From the NCBI GenBank assembly GCA_965222215.1, contig OZ244931.1:3842276-3906275 (forward strand): DNA of 64,000 nucleotides, given 5' to 3'. This document shows positions 35,351 through 44,182 of the stretch, piece after piece; within the stretch, counting starts at the first letter, position 1, and each line of letters begins with the position of its first letter. This DNA is from JABJAG01 sp965222215. GTDB lineage: Bacteria > Pseudomonadota > Alphaproteobacteria > UBA6615. Position numbers and translations under genes: made by a program. Below the pieces are notes generated by a model. The model saw only the letters and a list, made by a program, of their open reading frames with translations. It was not told the origin of the DNA and did not search any database.

Positions 35351-36399
35351 TGGCTTGCCTCCTTGTCGACACGGCTGCTGGGGGCATTGTCACCCTCTGC
35401 TGTATCGAACCATTTGAAATAGTCCTTGGTCCCTTTCTTGCCCGATGCAACGAGGGCATCACGGCGCTTGGCGGTGATTCCGAAATCCGTCGTCGAAACA
35501 CCGAGGGTGTCGATGTAGACAGTGCGGTGCCAGTCGTCGCTGTGCAGATGCGCCATTTCCTGGGCCGCCAGCGCGGTCGACAACAGCGCCTGTGCGTAGT
35601 CCAGGAACCCGTCGATCTTGCGGGCGACCTCGACATTTCCATAACGGAACGCCGCGATTTCACGGCCTGAGTCGAGCCGGAATCCAAGTGTTTGCTTGTT
35701 ATAGACATAGCGCGCGCGGTTCTTGTTCGCGCCTTTGAGGAACGCCTTGTTCTCCTTGGCGTAGTAGTCGGTTTCGCGCATGGCAAAGGCGCGCTCATCC
35801 TCCGCGATGTATTTTTCACGGTCGAACAGCTTGATCGGGTAATTGTAGAGCAGACCGCCGTCTACATAGACATCGCCGCGCGGATTTTTCACCGAGGCGA
35901 AGAACAACGGCAGGCTCATCGAGATTCGAACCGCGTCGACGACGCGCATGGACGGCGTGTGCTCTTCGGAGAAAATCTCACCGAAGCCCGTGCTGAGATT
36001 GGCGCCCACGAGAAAAAGCCCTCGTCCGGTCTTTGCGAGGAACTCCTTGAATGTAACCGAGGGTGAGCCGAGCTTGTCGGCAATCAGGTTGCCGATCCAC
36101 TTGTGAAAGTAGTCGCCCTTGTACCAGCCGTATTCGTTGATCAGTCGCTGCGTATCCGAGACGAATCCGAAGCTGTCGTCTTTGAACAGCTTGAAATCCA
36201 GTTCGCGCAGGATGTTCAGTTGTTCCGCGTTTGTGTAGCCGCAGCCGAGGAGGACTGCGTTGATAGCTCCGGCCGACGTGCCGCCGAGCCGAACGATCTC
36301 GTCCAGCACGCCTCTTTTCTCCAGGACGTCCAGGGCGCCGACATACGCGATCCCTTTGACGCCCCCGCCCTCAAACACGAGATTTCGAAACTGGCTCAT
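35347..36399 (-). CDS. Patatin-like phospholipase
   Basis: A 350-residue protein with the patatin catalytic set: oxyanion loop GGGVKG (11-16), nucleophile Ser42 in GTSAG and the dyad Asp in VDGGLLYNYP. These serine hydrolases remove acyl chains from phospholipids; many are secreted toxins or abortive-infection effectors. There is no signal peptide, so it acts in the cytosol on the inner leaflet or is exported otherwise. GGGAGA precedes ATG 36399. It is coupled to a lipoprotein gene. Confidence 0.87.
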   Translation of the reverse strand: MSQFRNLVFEGGGVKGIAYVGALDVLEKRGVLDEIVRLGGTSAGAINAVLLGCGYTNAEQLNILRELDFKLFKDDSFGFVSDTQRLINEYGWYKGDYFHKWIGNLIADKLGSPSVTFKEFLAKTGRGLFLVGANLSTGFGEIFSEEHTPSMRVVDAVRISMSLPLFFASVKNPRGDVYVDGGLLYNYPIKLFDREKYIAEDERAFAMRETDYYAKENKAFLKGANKNRARYVYNKQTLGFRLDSGREIAAFRYGNVEVARKIDGFLDYAQALLSTALAAQEMAHLHSDDWHRTVYIDTLGVSTTDFGITAKRRDALVASGKKGTKDYFKWFDTAEGDNAPSSRVDKEASQ

Positions 36400-36513
36400 T
36401 TTAGATCTCCCTAGATCAGAATGCGGTTGGCCCGAAGGATGAGGGCCAACACGGCCGGTCAAAATATGCGCTCACCCGGAAGCGCTGCTGTGGTCATCGG
36501 TCATGAGCGACCA

Positions 36514-37239
36514 TCAACTGATGTCGCAGTTGTCGGACCGCTTCCACGGTGCATCCGGCAACGAGTCCTTATTGGCAGCATCGAACGACCGCCCCGTAAC
36601 GATCTCCACGGTGCGGACGGATTCAAGCCAGCGATCCAACGAGCTTGCGGGGGCCTGTCCATTGGGGATGATCCAAGCATTGGCCTGACGGTTGTCAGTG
36701 CGGATCACGACTTTCCAGAATGCGGCAGGCGTCTGCACGCCGTGACTTTCGACGAAATAGTCATCGTCGAAATTGCTGCCCCAAATGGGGCCACCCCAGA
36801 CCTCGAGCGGGACTTCGTCGCGCAGACATTCGATGATGTGTTCAGTTTCCAGCCACGCACCGCGGTTCATTGAAGACGTTTGCGGGAGCAGGTTTGTCCA
36901 GTAGTTCGTTTCCCGGATTGCCTTTGCAGATCCATCGAAGTGGTTGGCGGGAACCTGGTGGCCGACGTCGTAGGCTGCGCCGGGCACCGCGATCACGGAC
37001 TGGAAGGTCTTGGTACTTGTCGCTTGGCATGCTGCCGGGACTGCAGTGTCGATGTCGTAGCTCGAGTGGCGGTCGAAATTCCCTTCGTCCTTTTGGGCGA
37101 TGTAATGGAACAGGACCGGGCCTCGGCGATCACAATCAACCCAGACGGTAAATCCGGAATAGTCGATCTGAACAATGTCAGCCCGTGTTGGCGCCGCGAA
37201 CAAGAGGGCGCACAAAAAGAAAACGACTGCCTTTCCCAT
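36514..37239 (-). CDS. Exported DNA/RNA non-specific endonuclease-like protein with DVGH in place of DRGH
   Basis: A 241-residue protein with a signal peptide (cleavage near residue 20). The NUC/beta-beta-alpha-metal core is recognisable: YDVGHQVPANHF (Asp91, His94), NYWTNLLPQTSSMNRGAWLETE (metal Asn116, Asn125, Glu131). The canonical DRGH has Arg changed to Val, which could lower or alter activity; the general-base His and the metal Asn are retained. Target would be periplasmic or extracellular nucleic acid. It follows the Cys-rich exported peptide gene by 70 nt. Confidence 0.8.
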   Translation of the reverse strand: MGKAVVFFLCALLFAAPTRADIVQIDYSGFTVWVDCDRRGPVLFHYIAQKDEGNFDRHSSYDIDTAVPAACQATSTKTFQSVIAVPGAAYDVGHQVPANHFDGSAKAIRETNYWTNLLPQTSSMNRGAWLETEHIIECLRDEVPLEVWGGPIWGSNFDDDYFVESHGVQTPAAFWKVVIRTDNRQANAWIIPNGQAPASSLDRWLESVRTVEIVTGRSFDAANKDSLPDAPWKRSDNCDIS

Positions 37240-37309
37240 AACCTACTCCTGGTTTTCCAATGTTGCGGGTGGACGTGATTCCAAGCCTTTGGGTGAGCCG
37301 TTCTCGGTT

Positions 37310-37651
37310 TCACCTTGAAGCGCGATATCGCTCGACCATCTGGTCGGAAATATCCTGGGGGTAACAAAGCGGCGATGCGCCACCGGGCCGGCTGTACGCG
37401 CTGCGCTTGCCACAACGGCTCCCGTTCCTTGCCAGGTTGTAAGGGCAGGGGCAGGGGCCTGAATAACGCGCGATGGAACGCTCGATAAGGAGCCGGCGGA
37501 TCTGGTCGTCGTTCAGCTGCGATGCGTTCGGCTGTGCTTGCGTAAGCTGGACACCCGTTCGAGGGGGCTCGCTCCGTACGGGCGCTCCTGCGAGAGTAAG
37601 GAGAATGAGCGGCAGTATCGCGAGTATGTGTGGCAAGCGTGTTTTCAGCAT
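37310..37651 (-). CDS. Small exported Cys-rich protein
   Basis: A 113-residue protein with signal peptide (cleavage near 27) and a C-terminal module GPCPCPYNLARNGSRCGKRSAYSRPGG...PLCYP containing four Cys, likely two disulfides. I have seen this SAYSRPGG module in small secreted proteobacterial proteins of unknown role, often close to nucleases. It overlaps the 3' end of the large ATPase gene by seven nt and precedes the exported nuclease, so it may assist or inhibit that enzyme. Confidence 0.65.
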   Translation of the reverse strand: MLKTRLPHILAILPLILLTLAGAPVRSEPPRTGVQLTQAQPNASQLNDDQIRRLLIERSIARYSGPCPCPYNLARNGSRCGKRSAYSRPGGASPLCYPQDISDQMVERYRASR

Positions 37652-40413
37652 GACCCCGGCTTATCGGTTGGTTTCATGCGCCGGACGGAATCGGCGATGA
37701 GCTTGTTGACGGTCGTTTGGCGCGCCTGCGCGTCGGCGCTCGAAACGGCTTTCTTGGTGACGGTCACGTTGTAGCCGCGAAGCTTCCTGGAACCGGCTGG
37801 TGCGCTGCCGAGGCCGTCGATGCACTCGATCGCGGCATCGGGAGACAGGAAAAGCACCTGGTCGGACTGCTCAGTAGAAAGGTTTGCAGAAACATGCTTC
37901 TCAACTGATTTGAGATGTCTTTCGGCTGACGAGACCACGAGAACCTTGTCGTAACCCGCGGCCAGGCATTTCAGGACGTTGCCGAGTTCGTGTTCGGGGG
38001 TCGTCGTGACGGTTATCTCGCAGGCGATCCGCTGATCGCCGTCCGCGAGTGCAATATCAACGCGCCCGGAACCGTCAAGGATGGGCTCCTCGAGTGTCAC
38101 CTTGAAGCCGCGATCCTGGGCAACCTTCCGAAGGAGATTCTGGAGATAGACATGCTGCCGGTCGGGTTTCGGCTCGACTTTGGGGCGATCAATGCTCGGC
38201 GAGGTTTGGGGTGAAATTGTCTGTGTTGTTGCCGGAACCGGCTCTTTGGCTTTGACAGGTTCGGGCCTGACCGTTGAGGGCATGGTCGGTGCCGGTAATT
38301 CAACCGGCAACGACACCTCATCCATGTGTCGGCAGTATTTCGTTCGATTCCCGGCAAGCAGGTCATGGTAAGCGTCGTCGGGCATCGCGGGTTCGGCGTC
38401 GATCGCACCGAGCGGAACGGAGACCCGGATGGCGCGGGGGAGCGCGTTTTTGATGAAACAGGCGAAGTCAGAGCTCGCCTCGTGCTTGCGCATGCTACGG
38501 ATGAACTCCGCCTCACAGCGCATATCTTCAGCGAAAGCGCGCGCGTCCTTCGAGCTGACCCCGCCGGCGAGTTTGATCGACGTGCTTGCCATGAAGGTCG
38601 CTCGAAGTCGGGTCGAGAGCTGATCCAGGTTCTGGTGCGCGAGTGTGAGCCCGACCTTGAATTTCCGCGCTTGGTTTAGGAGATCCTCGACCCGCTCGTC
38701 GAAATACTCGTGCGCTTCGTCCACATAGACAAAACACGGGCGCCGATCCACAGCAGGCAAGGCGGCCCTTTCGAGGGCGGCCTGTCCGATGAGCGCGATG
38801 AAGAACCGCCCGAGCACCTGGGATCCGTCTTCCTTGAGGAGGTCCTTGGCGGTGTTGATGACTACGATCTTGCCGGCATTCATCATCTCGAACAGGTCGA
38901 CCGCGTTCTCCTCATGGGAAAAGACCCGCTCGAGAGTGGGATAGGACAGGATGCTCCACAGACGCCGTGCGATCTGTTGCTTGGTCGGATCGAACGTCTT
39001 TTGAAGAAACTGGGTCTCGAAAAAGTGCCGGGTGGTGCCATCGAGCTGTGCGAAGTAAGGCCGGTACTTTTCGCCGTTCTCCATCACATCGCGCAGGGTG
39101 TGGATGGTCGCGCCGGGGATCACCATCATCAGCCGGGCAAGAAACTTGAAGATGACGCCCTGCTTCTCCGTGAGCTCGGAGCCCAGGAGCGCGCCGAACA
39201 TGTATTCGAAAAGCGCCACCGTGCCGGACAGGATCATTTCTCGCTGCGCCGGGCCGTAAGCGTTCAGGCGGCCGCGATCGAAATCGAACATGTTGAGCCG
39301 GACCGGGTACTCGACGTCATGCGGATCCACCACCACCAGCCGATCGGCAAGGCTGTCCCGCGTGCCGGGGTCGAACAGCGTCAGGTGTGTGGTCGTATTG
39401 GCGAGATCGCCCTGGCTGTCGATCACGATGATCGAGCGCTTGTCCTCGCGGGCGCGCAAAAGGTCCTGGTGGATCAGGAGCTGCAGAAGCTGGGTCTTGC
39501 CGTGACCGGTGCCGCCCACGATGTGGCAGTGCTCGAAGCGCACGGCGTCCGGGATATTGAACGACATCGGATAAAGCAGGAGTCGCTCGAACGGTGTGCC
39601 GCCGAGATAGGCTGCGGCGAGCTCGTGGGCGGTCTGCCCGCGTTGTTCTGACGGCAGGATGTATGGTTTTCGCGTTGTCTCGCGCTGCTCTGGAGATATT
39701 CCTGATGCACGGCAGGCATTCAGTTCGATACGGTCGCGCAACGGACCGAGCGGCCAGCGGTCGTCATCAAATCCAACGACCGCGGCCGCGGATATGTCCT
39801 CGACCATAGCGGCGGGATTGCCGACAAGGTCGATGAGCGAGACGTCGAGACTGGCGGATAGGCCTGGGTTCGTATCGTTGTCCTCGTCGTCATCAACCGC
39901 TGCGGCCGGCAGGTACTTGATGATGTGGACGAGCATTTCGACAACCGCGCCACGCCATTGGACAAACAGGACGTCGAAGTTCTCCAGATACTGCATCCGG
40001 GCCCGCAAATGGTTTCGCAAGCCCGCTCCGGTCTCCATTGAGAGTGGTCGTGACCAGTCGATCTCCGGTAGGGGCGAAAGCCCTTCGTCGGCAATCAGCT
40101 CGTTCACCAGATCAAGTAGCAGGTCGAGGATGTCTGTCCCGGGAAGCCGTCCGGTGGTTCGACAGGCTTCAACGATGACGCTGACCGGAAGGTTATCGAG
40201 GGCGTCCTCTGTGATTGGTGAGGACGCCTGTTTCGCCAAAACCCGGTCATAGAGAGCGCGCGTTTCCTTGAGCTCGCGCTTTTCCCGCTCTGCTTTGGGA
40301 TCGCGGAACAGGCCCATCACCCCCACGACCATAAGGAAGGGAACGGCAACGATCAGCGCCACGGCACCGAAGGCCGTTTCCACCCAGGCGAACTCGCTTT
40401 TCTGTTCCGGCAT
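37645..40413 (-). CDS. HerA/TraG-like membrane ATPase with C-terminal nuclease-like domain
   Basis: A 922-residue protein. N-terminal transmembrane helix (about 12-34), an acidic helical region, then a FtsK/HerA/TraG-type motor: Walker A GGTGHGKTQ near 300, Walker B CFVYVDEAHEY near 560, and the sensor-like TLAHQNLDQL. After a Pro/Thr-rich linker (about 680-745) comes a PD-(D/E)xK-like domain with GRVDIAL and IACEITVTT, suggesting restriction-type nuclease or DNA-end recognition. Such motors pump DNA in conjugation or in HerA-nuclease defence complexes. It follows a 113-aa gene by 33 nt and overlaps the next by seven nt, all in one operon. Confidence 0.8.
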   Translation of the reverse strand: MPEQKSEFAWVETAFGAVALIVAVPFLMVVGVMGLFRDPKAEREKRELKETRALYDRVLAKQASSPITEDALDNLPVSVIVEACRTTGRLPGTDILDLLLDLVNELIADEGLSPLPEIDWSRPLSMETGAGLRNHLRARMQYLENFDVLFVQWRGAVVEMLVHIIKYLPAAAVDDDEDNDTNPGLSASLDVSLIDLVGNPAAMVEDISAAAVVGFDDDRWPLGPLRDRIELNACRASGISPEQRETTRKPYILPSEQRGQTAHELAAAYLGGTPFERLLLYPMSFNIPDAVRFEHCHIVGGTGHGKTQLLQLLIHQDLLRAREDKRSIIVIDSQGDLANTTTHLTLFDPGTRDSLADRLVVVDPHDVEYPVRLNMFDFDRGRLNAYGPAQREMILSGTVALFEYMFGALLGSELTEKQGVIFKFLARLMMVIPGATIHTLRDVMENGEKYRPYFAQLDGTTRHFFETQFLQKTFDPTKQQIARRLWSILSYPTLERVFSHEENAVDLFEMMNAGKIVVINTAKDLLKEDGSQVLGRFFIALIGQAALERAALPAVDRRPCFVYVDEAHEYFDERVEDLLNQARKFKVGLTLAHQNLDQLSTRLRATFMASTSIKLAGGVSSKDARAFAEDMRCEAEFIRSMRKHEASSDFACFIKNALPRAIRVSVPLGAIDAEPAMPDDAYHDLLAGNRTKYCRHMDEVSLPVELPAPTMPSTVRPEPVKAKEPVPATTQTISPQTSPSIDRPKVEPKPDRQHVYLQNLLRKVAQDRGFKVTLEEPILDGSGRVDIALADGDQRIACEITVTTTPEHELGNVLKCLAAGYDKVLVVSSAERHLKSVEKHVSANLSTEQSDQVLFLSPDAAIECIDGLGSAPAGSRKLRGYNVTVTKKAVSSADAQARQTTVNKLIADSVRRMKPTDKPGSC

Positions 40414-40446
40414 CGCGGTGCACTCCGGATCGGGAGGGGCGACGCG

Positions 40447-40788
40447 TCAGAACTCGAGAACGACCTCTTCGCCGAATGTCGAGGCACGCTCGAGCAGGGC
40501 TTTGAAGTTCCCGCAGGCGGTTTTGATCGAGTCTTCGGTTTCGATCAGATCGATGAAGTGTTCGCAGGAAATGGTTTCGCCGCGGGCCAGGTTGTCGACC
40601 GTCGTGGTCATCTCGATGTCGCGTTTTCGACCGATTGCCCAATGGTGAAGGATGGTGTCTCCGGCACCGCATTGCTTGATCAGTGCTTCCTCGTCCGGCG
40701 TAAGCTCTGCACGGACATGGAGTGCGAATGTCGGGGATTTCTTGATCATCCCCTTGGAACCGATTTCTCGCTTGATGAGCACCTTCAT
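40447..40788 (-). CDS. Hypothetical protein, first gene of the minus-strand train (113 aa)
   Basis: ATG 40788 is preceded by GGGAGAACGGGGA, a strong ribosome-binding site, and is chosen over an upstream in-frame Met. The protein is mixed alpha/beta with no signal or membrane segment; SPTFALHVRAELTPDEEALIKQCGAGDTILHHW and a Cys-containing NLARGETISCEHFIDLIETEDSI region stand out. Not recognised. It lies 33 nt before the HerA/TraG-like ATPase gene and is probably a small partner of it. Confidence 0.6.
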   Translation of the reverse strand: MKVLIKREIGSKGMIKKSPTFALHVRAELTPDEEALIKQCGAGDTILHHWAIGRKRDIEMTTTVDNLARGETISCEHFIDLIETEDSIKTACGNFKALLERASTFGEEVVLEF

Positions 40789-41070
40789 TCCCCGTTCTCC
40801 CGCAATGATTGAACCTGGTTCATACGAGAGTAGGCACATGTGCGGGAATTTGCACTAAAGTTATCAACCCAGAGTGATATTGCTGAGAGCGTCCGGTGGG
40901 TGAGTTGGCCCCTGTTTTAGTCAACCTTGCGAAATAGTCCGACAGAGTCTTAATATATCGATTCGTTTCATTGAGTTTCGTTTCTTGTCGCCTGGTGTCC
41001 CTTTTTGTCAGTTGATTGCAGTTGTCAAAGCACCTAGAAACCGCGACTTTCTCAACAAAAGGCACTGGCA

Positions 41071-41316
41071 ATGGCAAAGCGACCGCGCCGTCTTGCACGC
41101 TTTCCGCGGCTGCGAACTCTGCGAGAGGAATTGGGATGGACGATCTCATTTCTGGCGCAGCGAATAGAGAACGCCCCCTCCGAACGCACGTTAAAGCGTA
41201 TCGAAGACGGGTATGAAGTCCGTGTGGAGACCGTCAATCGTGTGTTTAACACTATTGAAGGTCACCACCCGGAGAATCTGGTTCGTCAGGATGAAATCGA
41301 AATCATTGAACGATGA
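41071..41316 (+). CDS. Small XRE-like HTH protein
   Basis: An 81-residue protein: basic N-terminus, then an HTH of the Cro/CI type (LRTLREELGWTISFLAQRIENAPSERTLKRIEDGYEVRVETVNRVFNTI). It is divergent from the train beginning at 40788 and 30 nt upstream of the PRTase-like gene, so it could regulate either. The 282-bp intergenic region to its left would hold both promoters. Confidence 0.7.
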   Translation: MAKRPRRLARFPRLRTLREELGWTISFLAQRIENAPSERTLKRIEDGYEVRVETVNRVFNTIEGHHPENLVRQDEIEIIER

Positions 41317-41346
41317 AGTCCTGATAAATTCTAAGGCTTTCTAGAT

Positions 41347-42567
41347 ATGCCTACTTTTGATGAGACAATTGAGAACCCGATCAAAGCGATCGATGACGGC
41401 TCTCGCAATTTGAGGAGTACCCAACAGCAGGAGTTTTCAAGGCAGTGGATGTTGCACGCCCTCCTGGTTGAATTTTATCGGTATTCCTTCGAAGACGACT
41501 ATGTCGATACCGAAAGCCCCGCCGTCCGAAAAGCCAAGCAGGCTTATGCGGCCCTTTTGGAAAATAGGGATTGGCTCCACCCACATCTGACCGAGTTCCT
41601 GACGGCGTGCTCCGAGGTGGCGCGGATGCCCGAGCTCCCGTCGAAATCTGCGATATGGAATCTTGAAACGGAAGGTCTGCACGTGCCGGTGATCACGTCA
41701 GAGGCTTCCTCGTCGAAAGGCATGGTCGTCAGCGATCGCACGACGGATACCGTGCCGATCTTTGAAAATACGCTCAGCGATCCGAAGGCGAATCAACAGC
41801 TTGTGCGTGCATTTTCAAGCAAGATTGATAGACTGAAAGAAGTCAGCGGAACCAATCATTTGGTGTTTGTCGAAAAAGAAGTCGGCCCCGTGGGCGCGCT
41901 TCCTATGATGTCTTCTCTTGTCATTCAAACCGGGTTACCGGCCAGCATTTATCGTTCGACGCATTGGGCTGAACGGGCTGCAATCGCGGGTCAGCGCCCG
42001 AATGAGACGGATCGCATCACGATCATCTATGACCTTGTTGTATCTGGAACGGGCATCTGCACGGCAGCGGATGATGTGAAGGCGCTGACCGGGGCCACGA
42101 CCGTCGCCGCAATTGCATTGTGTGGTTACGGCGCGCCCAAAAATGAATTGCGCTCCCGTGCCGATCAGACAATCGCACTTGATGCGCTCGGTTGGCGCGA
42201 CCAAAGCGAAACAGATTTTCTCGATGAACCCCTCTCTCGCGGCCAAAGCGAGGACCGGACGCATTCCGATCTTCGCGAACAGCCACGAGAGGAGAAGGTC
42301 ATGCCAGATCCCCAGAAGAAAGATCGGCTCAGTCCTGGGTATTACACCCCAGCGACAATGCCGCCTCTGAGTCCAGGGGCAAAGAAAATGCTTGAAGAGG
42401 TCATCGCGACTGCCGAGCGGCGCTCTCAGGAATCTGGACCCGTGAAACACACTCGGGTACCAGGAAATAACCGGAAAAGTGGACTTGGGATCGCGGTTGG
42501 GAGTCGCAAAGGCGGTGTCGGGATCAAAGTTGGAAGCCGGAAAGGCGGTGTTGGGACCAAGATTTAA
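41347..42567 (+). CDS. Phosphoribosyltransferase-like protein with C-terminal GSRKGGVG repeats
   Basis: A 406-residue protein of no named family. Residues about 165-265 look like a type I phosphoribosyltransferase: a hydrophobic strand, then DRITIIYDLVVSGTGI (221-236), the position of the PRPP loop, where the usual acidic pair is reduced to one Asp. The C-terminus is a Gly/Lys-rich tandem repeat (SGLGIAVGSRK, GGVGIKVGSRK, GGVGTKI), last 30 residues, unusual for this fold and possibly nucleic-acid binding. Preceded by an HTH gene and followed by a good terminator. Confidence 0.55.
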   Translation: MPTFDETIENPIKAIDDGSRNLRSTQQQEFSRQWMLHALLVEFYRYSFEDDYVDTESPAVRKAKQAYAALLENRDWLHPHLTEFLTACSEVARMPELPSKSAIWNLETEGLHVPVITSEASSSKGMVVSDRTTDTVPIFENTLSDPKANQQLVRAFSSKIDRLKEVSGTNHLVFVEKEVGPVGALPMMSSLVIQTGLPASIYRSTHWAERAAIAGQRPNETDRITIIYDLVVSGTGICTAADDVKALTGATTVAAIALCGYGAPKNELRSRADQTIALDALGWRDQSETDFLDEPLSRGQSEDRTHSDLREQPREEKVMPDPQKKDRLSPGYYTPATMPPLSPGAKKMLEEVIATAERRSQESGPVKHTRVPGNNRKSGLGIAVGSRKGGVGIKVGSRKGGVGTKI

Positions 42568-42608
42568 CAATCCGTGGTCTCGAAATCTTAATAGTCCTGC
42601 CGACTCCC

Positions 42609-42638
42609 AAAGGGCCTCTATGTTTGGGGCCCTTTTTT
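42609..42638 (+). terminator. Intrinsic terminator after the PRTase-like gene
   Basis: AAAGGGCC (42609-42616) and GGCCCTTT (42628-42635) form an 8-bp stem with an 11-nt loop, followed by further Ts to 42638. It is 42 nt past the stop codon at 42567. Confidence 0.85.
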
Positions 42639-42683
42639 ATGCGTCTCAAGAGCAGGAAAATCCGCCAACTTGTGGGGAGATCT

Positions 42684-43127
42684 ATGGCCGAGGAGCAGAA
42701 GGAAGCTAGGCCGTCATTCGGGGAATTGTTGGGTGCGCGTAGAACGTTTTCGCTCGAAAAGTTGACGCTGTACTTTCCGAATCAAGACCGCGGCGGGAAC
42801 AAGGTCACAAACTTGGAGACCTATATCGAAACCGCGATGGTAATTCTCGCTGAGACCAATGGAGGCGTAACGCGGATGCCGCCGGCCGTGGGGATGTGGC
42901 TCAACCAGGAAACTGGGGAACAGGTGCACGAGGACACAGTGGTCATCTATTCCTACATCACCGATGAAGACAGGTTCTGGGAAAGGTTCCGGTTGCTCAA
43001 GGAAATCCTGCACAGGTTTGGCAGGGAAACCAACCAGGGTGAGGTCATGGTTGAGTTGTCCGGCGATACACCCGACAAAGGCTATGTTTCGGATGCCTAT
43101 TTTATTGACGACTACGACGACGAATAG
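42684..43127 (+). CDS. Hypothetical protein (147 aa)
   Basis: ATG 42684 follows GGGGAGA at good spacing and is preferred over the frame start 20 codons upstream, which would lie inside the terminator. The protein is mixed alpha/beta: LEKLTLYFPN strand, LETYIETAMVILAETNGG helix, then VVIYSYITDEDRFWERFRLLKEILHRFGRETNQGEVMVEL and an acidic C-terminus (DDYDDE). The layout is that of small single-domain enzymes or inhibitors with a swapped ferredoxin-like fold, but I do not recognise a family. Confidence 0.6.
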   Translation: MAEEQKEARPSFGELLGARRTFSLEKLTLYFPNQDRGGNKVTNLETYIETAMVILAETNGGVTRMPPAVGMWLNQETGEQVHEDTVVIYSYITDEDRFWERFRLLKEILHRFGRETNQGEVMVELSGDTPDKGYVSDAYFIDDYDDE

Positions 43128-43220
43128 AGCCGTTGCGACAAAGCCAGCAAGGGCTGGAACGGACTTTACGCTAAGCCTATCTGGCACATGTATTGGATTA
43201 GAAGGCGAGTGAACCTTCAC

Positions 43221-43622
43221 CTAAATCCGAACATCCTTGTATCCATAATGCGATCCATCGGAGCAGACAGCGCAATGGCGGGGCCTGTGAGATAACTCGT
43301 CGAATACATACAATGTCGGTATGAGGCAGCAATCTTTATCAAGATCTGCGTGCTTCACGGGCTCCAGTGTCAGCCTGCGGTTTTCCTCGTCACAGTACTC
43401 GACCAGGACTTCGTCGTCTTCGACATCGAAGTGTTTGTGCAGCAGTGTCAGGCCAAAGCGCCCAAGCGCGCCATACTTCTCGAGCACCGCTCTCACTTCA
43501 TCGATACAGTCGAAATCACCGTCATTGATGGGCTCAACGTTGTCGATGTGTTTCATTTTCGTGAGCTGAAGGGCTCTACGCGTTCCGGCGTTGTCGTCCG
43601 TTTGGGGGTTTTCAAGAGTCAT
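43221..43622 (-). CDS. Hypothetical protein with C-terminal Cys/His cluster (133 aa)
   Basis: An acidic protein with the helical EVRAVLEKYGALGRFGLTLLHKHFDV, a beta stretch VLVEYCDEENRRLTLEPV, and a terminal HCAVCSDGSHYGYKD that could bind metal. The start is uncertain: ATG 43622, ATG 43556 and a GTG at 43673 are all in frame and none has a strong ribosome-binding site. Convergent with the 42684 gene. No known family. Confidence 0.5.
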   Translation of the reverse strand: MTLENPQTDDNAGTRRALQLTKMKHIDNVEPINDGDFDCIDEVRAVLEKYGALGRFGLTLLHKHFDVEDDEVLVEYCDEENRRLTLEPVKHADLDKDCCLIPTLYVFDELSHRPRHCAVCSDGSHYGYKDVRI

Positions 43623-43701
43623 TTGATTGAATCTCAGCTGTTTGGTTGTGGGGATAACCTCTCTTCTCTTCACTCAAAGACACGCTCACGATGCTAAGGC
43701 G

Positions 43702-43950
43702 TTAACGCTGCAGGTTAAAGGCCGAACGTGCTTCCTGGAGGGTCTCGTTGCGCTCTTGTAGCTCAGAGATCGAGACGAAGACGGGGAACCAGTCCGAACG
43801 CGGAATGCGGCCGCCATTACCATCATAGGCAAATACCCCTTTTCTCTTGGTGACCCAGGAAATGTCATCGAAACCAGATTTATTTGTATTGGTGAAAAAC
43901 ACCTCCCCATTCACTATTTCAGGGTGAGTGAATTCGAAATTTTTATTCAT
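43702..43950 (-). CDS. Hypothetical protein (82 aa)
   Basis: A small Phe/Asn-rich protein (VFFTNTNKSGFDDISWVTKRKGVFAYDGNGGRIPRSDWFPVFVSISEL), mostly beta, ending in a charged helix. The reading is free of overlaps and has AT-rich upstream sequence suitable for a promoter. Unknown function. Confidence 0.45.
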   Translation of the reverse strand: MNKNFEFTHPEIVNGEVFFTNTNKSGFDDISWVTKRKGVFAYDGNGGRIPRSDWFPVFVSISELQERNETLQEARSAFNLQR

Positions 43951-44182
43951 TAGTTAAATTATACAACATAGGCAGAAAAATTCCGGATGAAGTGTGCATA
44001 GCTCACCCGGACCGGGGAAAGACAATTAATTCAGCTGTATTTTTCCGAAACGTATTCGTTTATTTTGTTTATAAACTAATAGTGTATAATTGAATGAAAT
44101 AAACAGTATGAGGTATTCTGTTTAATAATTAACCCTATGTCAACTATGACGCCATATTTATTTGAACTGGAGGGTGCATGAT

